Counted from the stretch's first letter, positions 1 through 8,937 are shown. The stretch: 23,506 nucleotides of DNA from Planoprotostelium fungivorum (GCA_003024175.1 MDYQ01000324.1:1-23506), one strand, 5' to 3'. Notes: a model not told the origin generated them from the sequence alone. Numbers and translations are program-made.

Positions 1-86
1 GAGAGGTCTCGTACATCACCATCAAGTCCACCATCTGCATCCATCCTTTACCCCAACATCAAGTGTGAGATGATCCTTTTATAACA
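1..86 (+). repeat. 3' end of a Ty3/gypsy LTR (truncated by window edge)
   Basis: These 86 bases match the last 86 bases of the complete LTR at 1362-1560 with four substitutions, and end in the same terminal ATAACA. What follows is not a primer-binding site but integrase coding sequence starting in mid-gene. This LTR is therefore either a solo or nested LTR inserted into another element copy, or a 5' LTR whose element lost everything between the LTR and integrase. The left end is outside the window. Confidence 0.85.
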
Positions 87-712
87 TCAATTGAGTGTTT
101 CAGCTACATGGCATCCCCGAGAAGATTGTATCAGACAGAGGTACACAATTTACTGCAGAATTCTGGACGTCGTTCTGGAAGCAGATGGGTACAAAACACT
201 CGATGTCAACAGCTTATCATCCACAATCAGACAGTCAGACAGAACGGGTCAATTCTGTGTTAAACCAGTATCTGCAAGTGTACTGCTCCTATTTACAAGA
301 CAATTGGGTCCCTTTACTGGCAACAGCAGAGTTTGCATACAACAACTTGGTACACACGGCAACCGGAGTTACACCGTTCTTTGCAAACCAAGGGTTACAC
401 CCAAACACAGGAAGAGGATCTCGCAGTGTATCTGACGATCCTAATGTGTTGGCAGTCAAGTTGAAAGAGTACTCCAAATTCCTTCGCACAAACCTTGAAG
501 AGGCTAGACAGGACATGAAGAGGTTTGCTGACCGACATCGTTCAGCAGCCCCGATCTATCAACCAGGGGACAAAGTTCTTCTATCAACGAAGAATTTTGG
601 GACCTCACGTCCAAAGCCAAAATGGGCGGATAAATGGATCGGTCCTTATCGCATCTTAAAGGAAGCACACCCTGGATCATCCTCTTACGTATTGAGTTTA
701 CCCCCTTCCATC
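87..712 (+). pseudogene. pol: Ty3/gypsy (chromovirus) integrase fragment, copy 1
   Basis: Open in one frame from about 95, this encodes the C-terminal half of a retroelement integrase. Visible signatures are SDRGTQF around the second catalytic Asp, the HPQSDSQTERVN stretch holding the catalytic Glu, and the WIGPYRIL piece of the GPY/F module. The N-terminal zinc-binding HHCC region, the first catalytic Asp, RT and gag are absent, because the upstream sequence is an LTR end. In the family, integrase inserts element cDNA into nuclear DNA. Here it is a fragment and cannot be functional. The frame runs without a stop up to the N at 713. Confidence 0.9.
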
Positions 713-713
713 N
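713..713. other. Single-base assembly gap (N)
   Basis: One N separates two 321-bp stretches (392-712 and 714-1034) that are the same integrase segment with nine substitutions. The element sequence continues normally from the end of the second copy into the chromodomain. This is best read as a scaffold join between two copies or haplotypes, not as a real tandem duplication, though the sequence alone cannot settle it. Confidence 0.85.
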
Positions 714-1340
714 GGGTTACACCCAAACACAGGAAGAGGATCTCGCAGTGTATCTGACGATCCTAATGTGTTGGCAGTCAAGTTGAAAGAGTACTCCGAA
801 TTCCTTCGCACAAACCTTGAAGAGGCTAGACAGGACATGAAGAGGTTTGCTGACTGACATCGTTCAGCAGCCCCAATCTATCAACCAGGGGATAAAGTTC
901 TTCTATCAACAAAGAATTTTGGGACCTCACGTCCAAAGCCAAAATGGGCGGATAAATGGATTGGTCCTTATTGCATCTTAAAGGAAGCACACCCTGGATC
1001 ATCCTCTTACATATTGAGTTTACCCCCGTCCATCAAGATCTACCCAGTATTTCACACCTCACTTCTCACGTTGTACGTGGAGAACACATTGGTAGGTTGA
1101 AAGAGACCAGCTCCACCTCCTGTCATAATTGACAGTGAACAAGAGTACGAGGTTGAGGCGATCTTGGATGTACAAAAGCGATATGGGAAGACCCAATATC
1201 TTGTAAGCTGGAAAGGTTATGGCCCAGAGGAGAATTTGTGGTTACCTGAGGACAACCTGTCTAATAGCCCGGACCTGGTGGCAGATTTCAAGGCAAGGAC
1301 CGCTCGCGTCACCACATCCAAGAGGAAGCGCAAGAACTGA
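714..1340 (+). pseudogene. pol: Ty3/gypsy integrase C-terminus with chromodomain, copy 2
   Basis: 714-1034 repeats the integrase segment of 392-712, and 1035-1340 continues into KIYPVFHTSLL and a chromodomain (YEVEAILDVQKRYG, then QYLVSWKGYG and ENLWLPEDNL). It ends with a basic tail and a TGA at 1338-1340. The element is thus a chromovirus, whose chromodomain is thought to steer integration to particular chromatin. The frame is broken by TGA codons at 855-857 (CGA in copy 1) and near 1097 (just after ENTLVG). The stop is followed by the polypurine-like GGATCAAGGGGACAA directly before the LTR, which confirms this is the 3' end of the element's coding region. Confidence 0.9.
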
Positions 1341-1361
1341 TCCGCTGGATCAAGGGGACAA

Positions 1362-1560
1362 TGTTATGACGCTACGTTGTAGAGAAGGAATATTGATGAG
1401 AAAAGGAATTGATTTAACGGTCTACAATTGTATTGTGAAATAAAAAGGGATTGTTCAAAGCCCCTCTGCAAGTAGAGAGGTCTCGTAAATCACCATCAAG
1501 TCCATCATCTGCATCCATCCTTTACCCCAACGTCAAGTGTGAGATAATCCTTTTATAACA
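1362..1560 (+). repeat. Complete 199-bp Ty3/gypsy LTR
   Basis: The LTR begins TGTTAT and ends ATAACA, the short inverted termini expected of an LTR. It lies right after a purine-rich tract (1347-1361), so it is the 3' LTR of the chromodomain element. An AATAAA at 1439-1444 could serve as polyadenylation signal. The last 86 bases match 1-86. At 199 bp it is short for a Ty3/gypsy LTR but within the known range. No target-site duplication can be checked because the 5' end of the element is missing. Confidence 0.88.
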
Positions 1561-1750
1561 CCGATTTCAATTTCACGCTCGAACATCGACCTGGCAAAAC
1601 AAATGTCGTGGCTGACGCCTTGTCCCGAAGAGAACAAGATGAATTAGACATAGGGGACAAAACTGCTCAACAGGCATGTCTACTTCCCCCGCATTTGTTT
1701 GCAGCACTTTTGAAAGTCACAAAAGATGATTTGATCTCTCATTCCCAAAT
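1561..1750 (+). pseudogene. pol: Ty3/gypsy RNase H tail fragment
   Basis: Immediately after the LTR the + strand encodes DFNFTLEHRPGKTNVVADAL followed by SRREQDELD, the end of the Ty3/gypsy RNase H domain (the HRPGKxNxxADALSRR signature), and about 40 residues of the RNase H-integrase connector. It is not the element whose LTR ends at 1560, because nothing internal should follow a 3' LTR. It is a second copy into which that element inserted, or a recombination product. Similarity to the family fades near 1750, where a different ORF takes over. Confidence 0.8.
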
Positions 1751-2409
1751 TGACAAACGTACGCGGCAACCCACAGTGGCAGTCGATTCTGAACCATATA
1801 GGCCTCCAATCTCAGCTCAACAGCATCATTGAAACCTTCGCATGCAACGTCAACGCCAGAAAGATTGCACACATGTCATCATCTCAACGAAACAAGACGT
1901 TCAATTCCGTTCTACGCCACTATTCGCCCAAGGATACGAACAAAGGGCGCAGTTCAGCATACACATCATGTGTGGATCTGGCCATCATTCACTTCAACAA
2001 AGGATCATCTGCTGCCTACAAGATGATTGCGGAAAGGTGTCAAATCCCACTTGCTCACCAGTTTGTCGATCGATTGGCTCGCATGACGGGATACCACGCA
2101 ACATACAAGAGTTCAGAGAAAAGGAAGAGGCAAAGAGCTGAATTGAAGGGGCAGAAGACATCACAGAAGAAGAGGAAAGTGATGGGGCCATCATATTCAA
2201 CAGGCATGGGTATAGTCGAAGGATTCAGAGAAAGCCAACGCCTGAGGAGACCAACAACTCGAATTGTTTTGGCTCACCAGTCTTCCTGCGAGGCGATAAA
2301 AAGGCGCGCCGTCGTATCCTCAGGACAAGCTCGCAAGTCACGTGATAAAATTGTCGATCGTCGTCATGGAATCTTCCAGTCGGAATTCTATGGTATCGTG
2401 CTACCTTAA
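1750..2409 (+). pseudogene. C-terminal part of a Mutator-like transposase-type protein
   Basis: This is a 219-codon ORF with no good native start. The part from about residue 20 to 135 has the look of the C-terminal region shared by large Mutator-like transposase proteins of animals and protists: a serine-rich lead, an NKTFNSVL...PKD segment, a CVDLAIIHFNKG segment, and a following strongly basic stretch (EKRKRQRAEL, then SQKKRKVMG). No DDE catalytic residues lie in this piece. Base composition differs from the neighbouring genes only mildly. It abuts the RNase H fragment, so it is probably a truncated transposon remnant trapped in the nested insertion. Family assignment is from motif resemblance only; it could be an unrelated host exon. 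Confidence 0.4.
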
Positions 2410-2412
2410 AAA

Positions 2413-2612
2413 ATATCATTCTCTCGATCGCTTACTAGATGAGGTCAGCTTTCTTCTTCTTGCGCTTCATCGCTGGACCAACAGGCGGGTCTCAAAGTGT
2501 CGGGGGTCATTCTGGGCTGGATTGCGCCAAGTTGGGTATGACACCGGTCCGCCATGCTCGCTGGGGTCAAGGACAAACAGGGACTCCTTCCCTGCATCCA
2601 ATATCCTCATCG
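2413..2612 (+). pseudogene. Duplicated 5' end of the MRH-domain gene (signal-peptide exon remnant)
   Basis: 2413-2475 closely matches the leader and start of the gene at 3467: the same ATATCATTCTCTCGAT leader, the same spacing to ATG (2439), then MRSAFFFLRFIA against MRSAFFFLCFIA. Similarity stops abruptly there. The frame runs on for about 45 unrelated residues to a TGA near 2610. It is a truncated duplicate of the secreted-protein gene, probably broken by the transposon activity just upstream. No protein function is expected. Confidence 0.7.
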
Positions 2613-3466
2613 TGAGAATCGCGGAAGATTAGATTTCATCATAGATTAGGAATCCCAATTGTCTGTCAAGAGGTGAGAAAGTGTTTTGGTTTGGTGAATC
2701 GATCCTCACTTCGTTCTCAGTCACGCTCTTCAACGTCTCTTCAGGGCCTTCTTTACTGTGTCCATCACAATGGTATCACAGACTCCAACCCTCGCTCGAT
2801 GACACCCAGCACATGAGGGTTCGCATCGTGCAGACTCGTCCGCTCATGTCGAAGGACTATTCCCCCAGTCGCATTTACAACAGTTCCGCGGAAAGAATAT
2901 ATTTATTTCTTCTTGACACAATTTAGAAGGTCTTCTCATCTTGCTTCCATATTCAATGACTTGGCTCTTTCCTAATGCGTCGTCTCATTACATCGCGGAG
3001 ACGAGATCGATATATCGATCAGTACTCAGGCGTAGAGTTTCAACGCCACTGATCTATGGGGTCGATGTGATTCCAAACGATAACAACGTGCACGGTTTTG
3101 AAGCATCTCGCGAGAGACTGTTGTGTATACGACAGAAAATGACATGATGTTGTGCACAACATCATCACAGGCTGGCGATTCAAAGGTCTGTGACAATGGC
3201 TCACGGAAGTGAGAAGAAGGTTTATTCCTGAAATTCATCTTCTATAAATGACGACGATTTGTCAATATGCCGAGCCATCCCAGCGGAAGAACCACCGCTG
3301 CGGTTAGTCTGTCGCAGCATCACGGTATCTAACGTGTGTAATGAAAAATGTCTGTACCCGGCTCAATGACGCGGGAGAATCGGGTAAATCATCCACCTGA
3401 CGTTCTCGTCGGGACGCGAATGAGGATATTGAGGTTTGTATATCATTCTCTCGATCCGCCTACAAG
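2613..3466. other. Intergenic region, no gene recognised
   Basis: No ORF here resembles a known family or joins into a plausible spliced frame. Contents worth noting are a 22-bp perfect palindrome at 3144-3165, short GATC/ATCG runs around 3005-3020, and the presumed promoter of the gene starting at 3467. The leader ATATCATTCTCTCGAT is shared with the duplicate at 2413. Confidence 0.5.
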
Positions 3467-4158
3467 ATGAGGTCAGCCTTCTTCTTCTTGTGCTTCATCG
3501 CCCTCGCCGCCGCGTCCTGGAGTGACTGCACATGGGAGGACACGAAGAACGGTCTCGTCTATAACTTCACCGACCCGAACAACGGACACTACGGAAGTTG
3601 GCAAGGAAAAGACTGGACTGTGAGTTACAAAGATCATCGGAGATCACGATGTGGACTGATCTTGGACAGGGTCTTGTCCAGTGGGCTTTCACTCTCTGCC
3701 AGCCCATCGTCCCCGGTCTCGTTGGCTGCAACGCTCAGACGTCCGTCTGCAGGGAGAGAAGTTTCTCTTGGTGGTATCCCAACTACAACCATCCCACGAC
3801 CATGGTCGATCAGAGCGCCGTCTTCGATGAGCGTGAGTCGATCACATCCGCAGTCTCGTATCATCGATCGATAATGATTCCTGATAATGATGATCACATT
3901 CCTTCGTCCTCACGATGACCCTGTTTCACAGCCACCATGCCCGGAGCCATCGCATCTTTCAGACAGCCTGGTTTGATATCCGGCTACAGCACCATCATCG
4001 ATCTCTTCTGCGATCCCTCCGTGAGACCTGAGGGTGGTGAAGTGTCCGCACCGGAGAAGGTAGACGGTGTCTACAAGGCCAGCTGGAAATTGGTGCAGAT
4101 CTGCAACAAGCCAACCAAGATGACCAACTCACCTGTCGTCTATCAGAAGCATGAATAG
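3467..4158 (+). CDS. Secreted MRH-like (mannose-6-phosphate receptor homology) domain protein
   Basis: Three exons: 3467-3619, 3670-3832 and 3932-4158. The introns are 50 and 99 nt (GTGAGT donors, GACAG and CACAG acceptors). They splice in phase to a 180-residue protein. Residues 1-17 are a clear signal peptide (MRSAFFFLCFIALAAA). The mature part has paired cysteines spaced as in MRH domains: WAFTLCQPIV at about 56-65, GCNAQTSVC near 70-78, then a serine/tryptophan-rich loop, GYSTIIDLFCDP near 122-133 and VYKASWKLVQIC near 153-165. MRH domains bind phosphomannosyl or high-mannose glycans in the secretory pathway or lysosomal route. No membrane segment follows, so it is secreted or lumenal. 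The MRH call rests on pattern, not on a search. A truncated copy of its first exon lies at 2413-2475. It converges with the minus-strand gene ending at 4387. Confidence 0.72.
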
Positions 4159-4386
4159 ATGATGTCCACAAGGCCGTGGGCGTGTTAACGTTTTAAATGG
4201 CGAGACAACTTCATGATTTACACGTGGTGACTCTGACAACCTTTGTTTGATGACGATGTGCTTGCAAATGAGGTGATGATGATCTGCACTTTTATCTATA
4301 GAGGCACTGTTAACGTATTTCAGGCCATCTCCTTCTATCTCATCTTATATGAAAGACTTCGATGTGACGCTTTCTTTTATTTCGTA

Positions 4387-5654
4387 TCACAAGTTGGCCT
4401 TGAAGAAAGAAGACAGCTGTCTGTACACATCTTCGTATTGCTTCTTGTTCTCTGCATCATCCAGCTTACCCCTGGCTGCTGCCCAGCCGTGATGAACTGT
4501 TGGATATCTCTTCCAAACGCTCCTGTTTGTCCATCAGTTCATCGCGATCGGATGAAACGATGATCGGTACCGATCAAGATGACGATCGAACAACGATGAT
4601 CAAGAGTTGGTGGTCGAGTGACGATGATGTGATGATGTGATGATGTGATGATGTGATGATGTGATGATCTCACTTGGAAGCGATATCGCTGTTACTGGCG
4701 ACATTCTTGTGAAACTCCTGGACAGCCTCCTCTGGCTCATCTTTAGAGATAAAAGAAGCTACGGGAATGGTAACCTTCTATAGAAGGTGAGTACATCAAC
4801 GTCTATCATCGAAGCGATGTAACTGTCTATGTGGGAGAGATTCGAAGGAGTTCACCTTTCCGTCATTGGCGTCCACCATCGCCGGATGGATCTGTAATCA
4901 TCAACACCACGCATCGCGCTGTACTTTTTGAGAACGATGCAATTGATCTGAAATGGACTAGATCACTTCGACCTCTTCCGATCGATCGAAGATCATCCAT
5001 CACCTGAGCTGCCGCATGAAATGGAGAACCTTGTCCAGCAGAGAGTACAGCTATCTTACCTCCCCAGCAGTAACCGTAGATACCAATCTTATTCAGACCT
5101 TGCTTCTTTAATTCTTCACCGAGCTGAGATCGTCATCTTGATGCATTCGAGGGACAACATGATGAACGTCCGTGAATTATTCGATGTATAAATAAATGAA
5201 TGTGTCGTGTGATATCATCAAGCCGATCAGATCACATCGATCGATTTCAATCGTCATACCTTGGCGGCTTGTTTGACATTCTCTTCTACATTGGCCGTCG
5301 TGGCGAAAAAATCTTTGTAGTTCTGCTTCTGTTCGTCATTCTTCGGGGGCGCTTGATCGAGTGGATATGGCTTTCCATGAAAGAAATCAGGCATCGTGAC
5401 GTAGAATCCTTGACTGGCCAAGATGTCGGCTCCTTGAATCGTCTGCGGGAAGAATCCAAAGATGTCTAATGATTCGTGTGAGAAGACTTATTGTGAGTGG
5501 TCCTTCGATCACCGTAAGCGCAGAGGAGAGCTCTTCCTGACGTCTTATCACCAGTGACGTATGTTTTGTATGAGCCGAGCTGTTCATATTTCCCCTTCGG
5601 TTGATAGTCGTGCGTGGTGACTGGTGGAATGTTACAACAAGCGGAGCTGGTCAT
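4387..5654 (-). CDS. Dienelactone hydrolase family protein (alpha/beta hydrolase)
   Basis: Six exons on the minus strand: 5513-5654, 5260-5465, 5004-5123, 4856-4891, 4674-4777 and 4387-4522. The introns are 47-151 nt. Together they encode 247 residues, the usual family length. Family signatures appear in order: MTSSACCNIPP start, AYDIFGFFPQTIQGAD near 46-60, MPDFFHGKP, the nucleophile motif GYCWGG with Cys135, HPAM near 158, the acid SKDEP with Asp181, and HHGWAAARG with the catalytic His at 214. The Cys-Asp-His triad is complete. Such enzymes hydrolyse dienelactones or related lactone and ester substrates in the cytosol; no signal peptide is present. The true substrate is unknown. Exon 4 is only 36 nt. 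The last intron has an 8-bp tandem repeat next to its donor. It is divergent from the glucanase gene, with 342 bp between starts. Confidence 0.9.
4623..4670. repeat. 8-bp tandem repeat, about six units
   Basis: GATGATGT is repeated five times, then once as GATGATCT. The array lies in the last intron of the minus-strand hydrolase gene and reaches its donor site: the donor GTGAG is read at 4669-4673, so the final variant unit supplies part of it. Length changes here would alter intron size but not coding. Confidence 0.9.
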
Positions 5655-5996
5655 CTTTCGGAGCTGTCTGTGTGTCTTTAGGTGTTTCAATGCGTGACGT
5701 GTTTGATGGATCTTGAGCATCGCTTGTTTGCGAGAGAAAATTCATTTTATCGACATCATGTGGAATCGATCAGGTGATCGGTATAGAGGGTCTGCAGATG
5801 TCGCGATCATCAAGTAAAGAGGTGATTCTGTCCGTACTAGACCCTCTACATTTGGGACTGAGTCTCAATCGCTTACAAATTATCAATCAAGTGGAACAGC
5901 TCTTTCCTTGAACCATTATAGAGGTAACTTCTATCGGAGACACTCGACAGCTGACAAGCAGTCTTCGAACATGATCCAGACAGACCGCACGCAGAG
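5655..5996. promoter_or_regulatory. Divergent intergenic region between hydrolase and glucanase genes
   Basis: The 342 bp between the two start codons must hold both promoters. No clear TATA box or known operator is visible. The segment just before 5997 is probably the 5' UTR of the glucanase gene. The role is inferred purely from gene orientation. Confidence 0.4.
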
Positions 5997-7339
5997 ATGC
6001 AAGGAAAGGCAGCCACCCTATTCTGCCTCCTCATCTTGGCTTGTGTTTCTTCTCAGAGGAGCTTCCGTCTTGTGTGGTCTGACGAATTTAATGGTGACAC
6101 ATTAGACAAGACCAAGTGGCAACCTGTGAGAAACACATCCTCTTCATCGTCTCTGACGGCCTCTCAGGAAGTCAACTGTGATGGAGGTGGAAACAACGAA
6201 CTCCAATGCTATCGATCGGACAATGTTCAAGTTCAAAATGGTGCTCTTCGCATCACGGCTCGAGTGGAAGACGGTGCCAACGGAAAGAAGTACAGTTCTG
6301 GACGGATCAATACTGCTCATGCTGGCGCGTGGAGGTATGGAAAGATCGATGTCCGTGTCAAATCAGTCGATGGACTCTACTTGTGGCCAGCCATCTGGAT
6401 GATGCCAAAGGACAATGTCTACGGAGGGTGGGCTGCTTCGGGAGAGGTATGAATCTTCGCAGCCATCATTCGATCTGATGCATCGCAGATCGACATTCTG
6501 GAAAGTCGAGGAGGATATAACAACAATCGAGACTTCTCATCCGCTCTTCATTGTAATGCACTATCGTGTCGTAAGTCATGATGATCTGACGAGAAACAGA
6601 TGGAGGTGCATGGCCCAACAACTTCTACCAGAGCAGTGGATTCAAAAACGCTTCTCAGAGCCTCTCGAGCGGGTACCACAACTTCACAGCGATTTGGACG
6701 CCAGAGACTATCCGATTCCTCCTCGACGGCAGCGAATACTACCGCGCCAGCCTCCTCCGTACATTCAACCTCCAAAAGTCCAAACCTTACCACCAATTCG
6801 GCCAGCCCTTCGATCAGAAATTTTACATCATCATCAACCTAGCCGTCGGTGGTGGCATCTTTGCAGACAAGGCCGGTGCTCTCACGAGAGACGTCGCGAA
6901 GAATTGGAAGAACCCGACTTTCATCATCGATTACGTCAGAGTCTACGAGCTCATTGGGGCCGATGTGACACCTGATTGCGACACGATGTATCGTAATTTG
7001 CCCTGTCGAGCGTGGACGCAGGATCCAACACAGATAGACGCTCAGAAAATGGGAACGACGTTCGATTGGATCTGCGCACAGAACGCATCCTTCTGTAAAG
7101 ACGTGCAGTCGAAAGCCAAGTATGGAAAATGCAACACGGCAGAGAAGCTGTCGTGGATCATGAACATGTACTATCAAGTGAGAGTCTTTCACATTTCGTC
7201 ATCGTTCATCGGTGTGATATGTGATGAATCATTTATTCTGATTTAATGTTTGATGAGACTGATGGATGAGTAGAGCGTGAAGGGTGAACAAGGCAAGGAC
7301 GGATGCAACTTCAGTGGCCTCGGAAGAGTTGTACAATAG
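5997..7339 (+). CDS. Secreted GH16 beta-1,3-glucanase-type enzyme with C-terminal X8-like domain
   Basis: Four exons: 5997-6446, 6489-6552, 6600-7177 and 7274-7339. The introns are 42, 47 and 96 nt. They give 385 residues. Residues 1-20 form a signal peptide (MQGKAATLFCLLILACVSSQ). A GH16 domain spans about 22-290: LVWSDEFNGDTLDKTKW, WPAIWMMP, the catalytic ExDxxE motif GEIDILE (Glu150, Asp152, Glu155), ALHYGGAWPNN, and FYIIINLAVGG near the end. Intron 1 falls inside the catalytic motif. Residues about 298-381 form a six-cysteine domain (Cys298, 307, 330, 337, 349, 375) with FDWICAQN, NMYYQ and DGCNFSGLG, which matches the X8/CBM43 pattern known for glucan binding. GH16 enzymes cleave beta-1,3 (or mixed 1,3-1,4) glucans. 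No GPI signal is seen after the X8-like part, so it is probably secreted. Its exact linkage specificity is unknown. Confidence 0.9.
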
Positions 7340-7504
7340 AAGGACCTCAACTCCTTAATGACATAAAGTCTATCCTCTCTTACATCCATGTGACCCTCTT
7401 CTGATCTTCTCATCGTCTTGCACCACGCACGATGAACACACAGCCACACAAGAACCCATATCAAGAGTCATTTATTCATAGACGACACGAATGTCTCGTG
7501 TGTC

Positions 7505-8424
7505 TTAAGAGCACTGCCATGCGACTCTGGTGATCTGAGGGATGAGCTCAGCGGCGAAAACGGGGAAAGCTGGCTTAGTCCATCCATCGGGGAATCTCTC
7601 AGAACCAAAGAAGGTGCGAGCGGCTTCTACGGGCAATCCAGAGAAGTAAGATCCAAAGATGGTGCCTGCAATCATCAGATCGAATCACCGAAATGTCTAA
7701 AACGCACTGACGAGGACGACCTCTCCGGCGGCGGCGATAAGTTGCTTCTTTCCAAAGACCTCGGAGGGGTTGTTGGTCTTGGATTCCTCCTGTCTCTCTC
7801 TTCTGTACTTGACAAAGTCGGGGATGGAGATGGTGATGCCGTCAGAGGAAGCATTGAGGAGACGCTCGAAGAGGGTCTGGTCCAGCTTGGTGCTGTCTCC
7901 GAGGTAGTTGTCGAGACGAGAGAGGGAAGCGTCGTGCTCGATCCTGTAGAATGTTAGATTCATACATCGGATGTCAAATAGAGGTGTGTCTCACATGTTG
8001 TGCTTCTGGAGCTCCTCGAGGGTGATGGTCTCTGGGGTACCTAGATCGGAGAAGGCACCGGTGGCCAAGAGGAGGGCGACATCATAACCGACGTTGAGAC
8101 CTATCCATTCGTCAATATTTTCGATGTCTTCTATCTCACCGTCAGTGAGGGCGGACATGAGGGCGGCCTTGCTGATGTTCTTTCCGTCGTGGGGCAACCA
8201 GTTGTGGTTGGCCAATGTGTTCAGAGCTATAGACATTAAACATCTTGGAATAAAACCCCTCTCTCTACGATCTCACCTGGGCAAGGAGAGCGAACGTCAC
8301 CGGCTCCGGCAGCAGACCAAACATGCTCGTCGTCATCGTATGCAGGGAAGACGATCTTGCCGTTCTTTCGAGGGTAAGCAGCGGCGGCGAGGAAGAGGAG
8401 GGCGAAGATGAAGGCGGTCTTCAT
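7505..8424 (-). CDS. Secreted heme-thiolate peroxygenase (chloroperoxidase / UPO family)
   Basis: Four exons on the minus strand: 8277-8424, 7995-8226, 7708-7943 and 7505-7665. The introns are 50, 51 and 42 nt. They encode 258 residues, the length of the short UPO family. Residues 1-16 are a signal peptide (MKTAFIFALLFLAAAA). Family signatures: SPCPALNTLANHNWLPHDG with Cys48 as the presumed heme thiolate ligand, EHDASLSR at 129-136 (the EHD motif of the magnesium site), and EAARTFFGSERFP with Glu228 as candidate acid-base residue. These enzymes use hydrogen peroxide to oxygenate or halogenate organic substrates outside the cell. The donor of intron 3 is chosen as GTGCGT because it alone keeps the frame (joining LV-S-TIFG). 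The gene converges with the glucanase gene, with 165 bp between stops. All catalytic motifs look intact. Confidence 0.9.
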
Positions 8425-8937
8425 TTGTGGTTTCTGTCCTTTTGTTTGTGTCCTCTCGATTTGTCAGCGATTTACCCGATTTCCCGATTTTACCGGTAAA
8501 AGGTGGCCAAACGAAAAAAGATTCGCGAGTGCGCGGAGACACACTCCAAGACCTCTTTCCCTGGAAGTCTGAAATACAGACGTAGGAGTAACCAAAGTCT
8601 TCTTCTATAACTGTGGATATATCACGACGGTGCTGCACTCGATTGGCTTCGATGAGTCGGAACACAATGCTGACGAAGATGCGCTGGTCTGTAAGGTATA
8701 GATGCCTTCCACGATGACATCTCTTCCTAAACAAATCTTGAAAAGCTTAGAGAACTGTCTTTTGCTGGGCAAGCAGGTTGAACCCGAGGTCGTAGGACGT
8801 TCTCTGCCTCTATAGCAGGTACCACCACATATGGACCTGAGATCAATGTGTCGCGCGGTGTCAAATGTGTGTCATACAAGAATTCAAGACAAGCGCCGAA
8901 AACGTTGAGACGGGAGACGAGGGAGGGAGCAAGCGAG
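8425..8937. promoter_or_regulatory. Divergent intergenic region between peroxygenase and membrane-protein genes
   Basis: 513 bp between two divergent starts, with no coding sequence that I can support. Near 8465-8500 there is a run of GATTT/ACCCG elements (TTTACCCGATTTCCCGATTTTACCGG) close to the peroxygenase start, which could be binding sites. A related CGGGTAAATC sequence stands near 3380, before the MRH gene. A regulatory role is a guess. Confidence 0.35.

Noticed and set aside
392-1034. True tandem duplication within the integrase gene
   Set aside because: The copies meet exactly at an N, and the first copy would otherwise join the chromodomain directly; a scaffold join of two copies is simpler.
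2681-3147. Two + strand ORFs of 81 and 68 codons between the transposon and the MRH gene
   Set aside because: No family resemblance, no splice connection, and composition like non-coding DNA.
3598-3918. A separate + strand ORF overlapping the MRH gene
   Set aside because: It is the second MRH exon read through both flanking introns.
4892-5003. An extra exon inside intron 3 of the hydrolase gene (ending at GATTACAG)
   Set aside because: Joining HAAAQ directly to IHPAMVDAN matches the family and closes the frame; the extra piece does not.
7742-7957. A + strand ORF rich in Val, Gly and Leu
   Set aside because: It is the antisense of the third peroxygenase exon.
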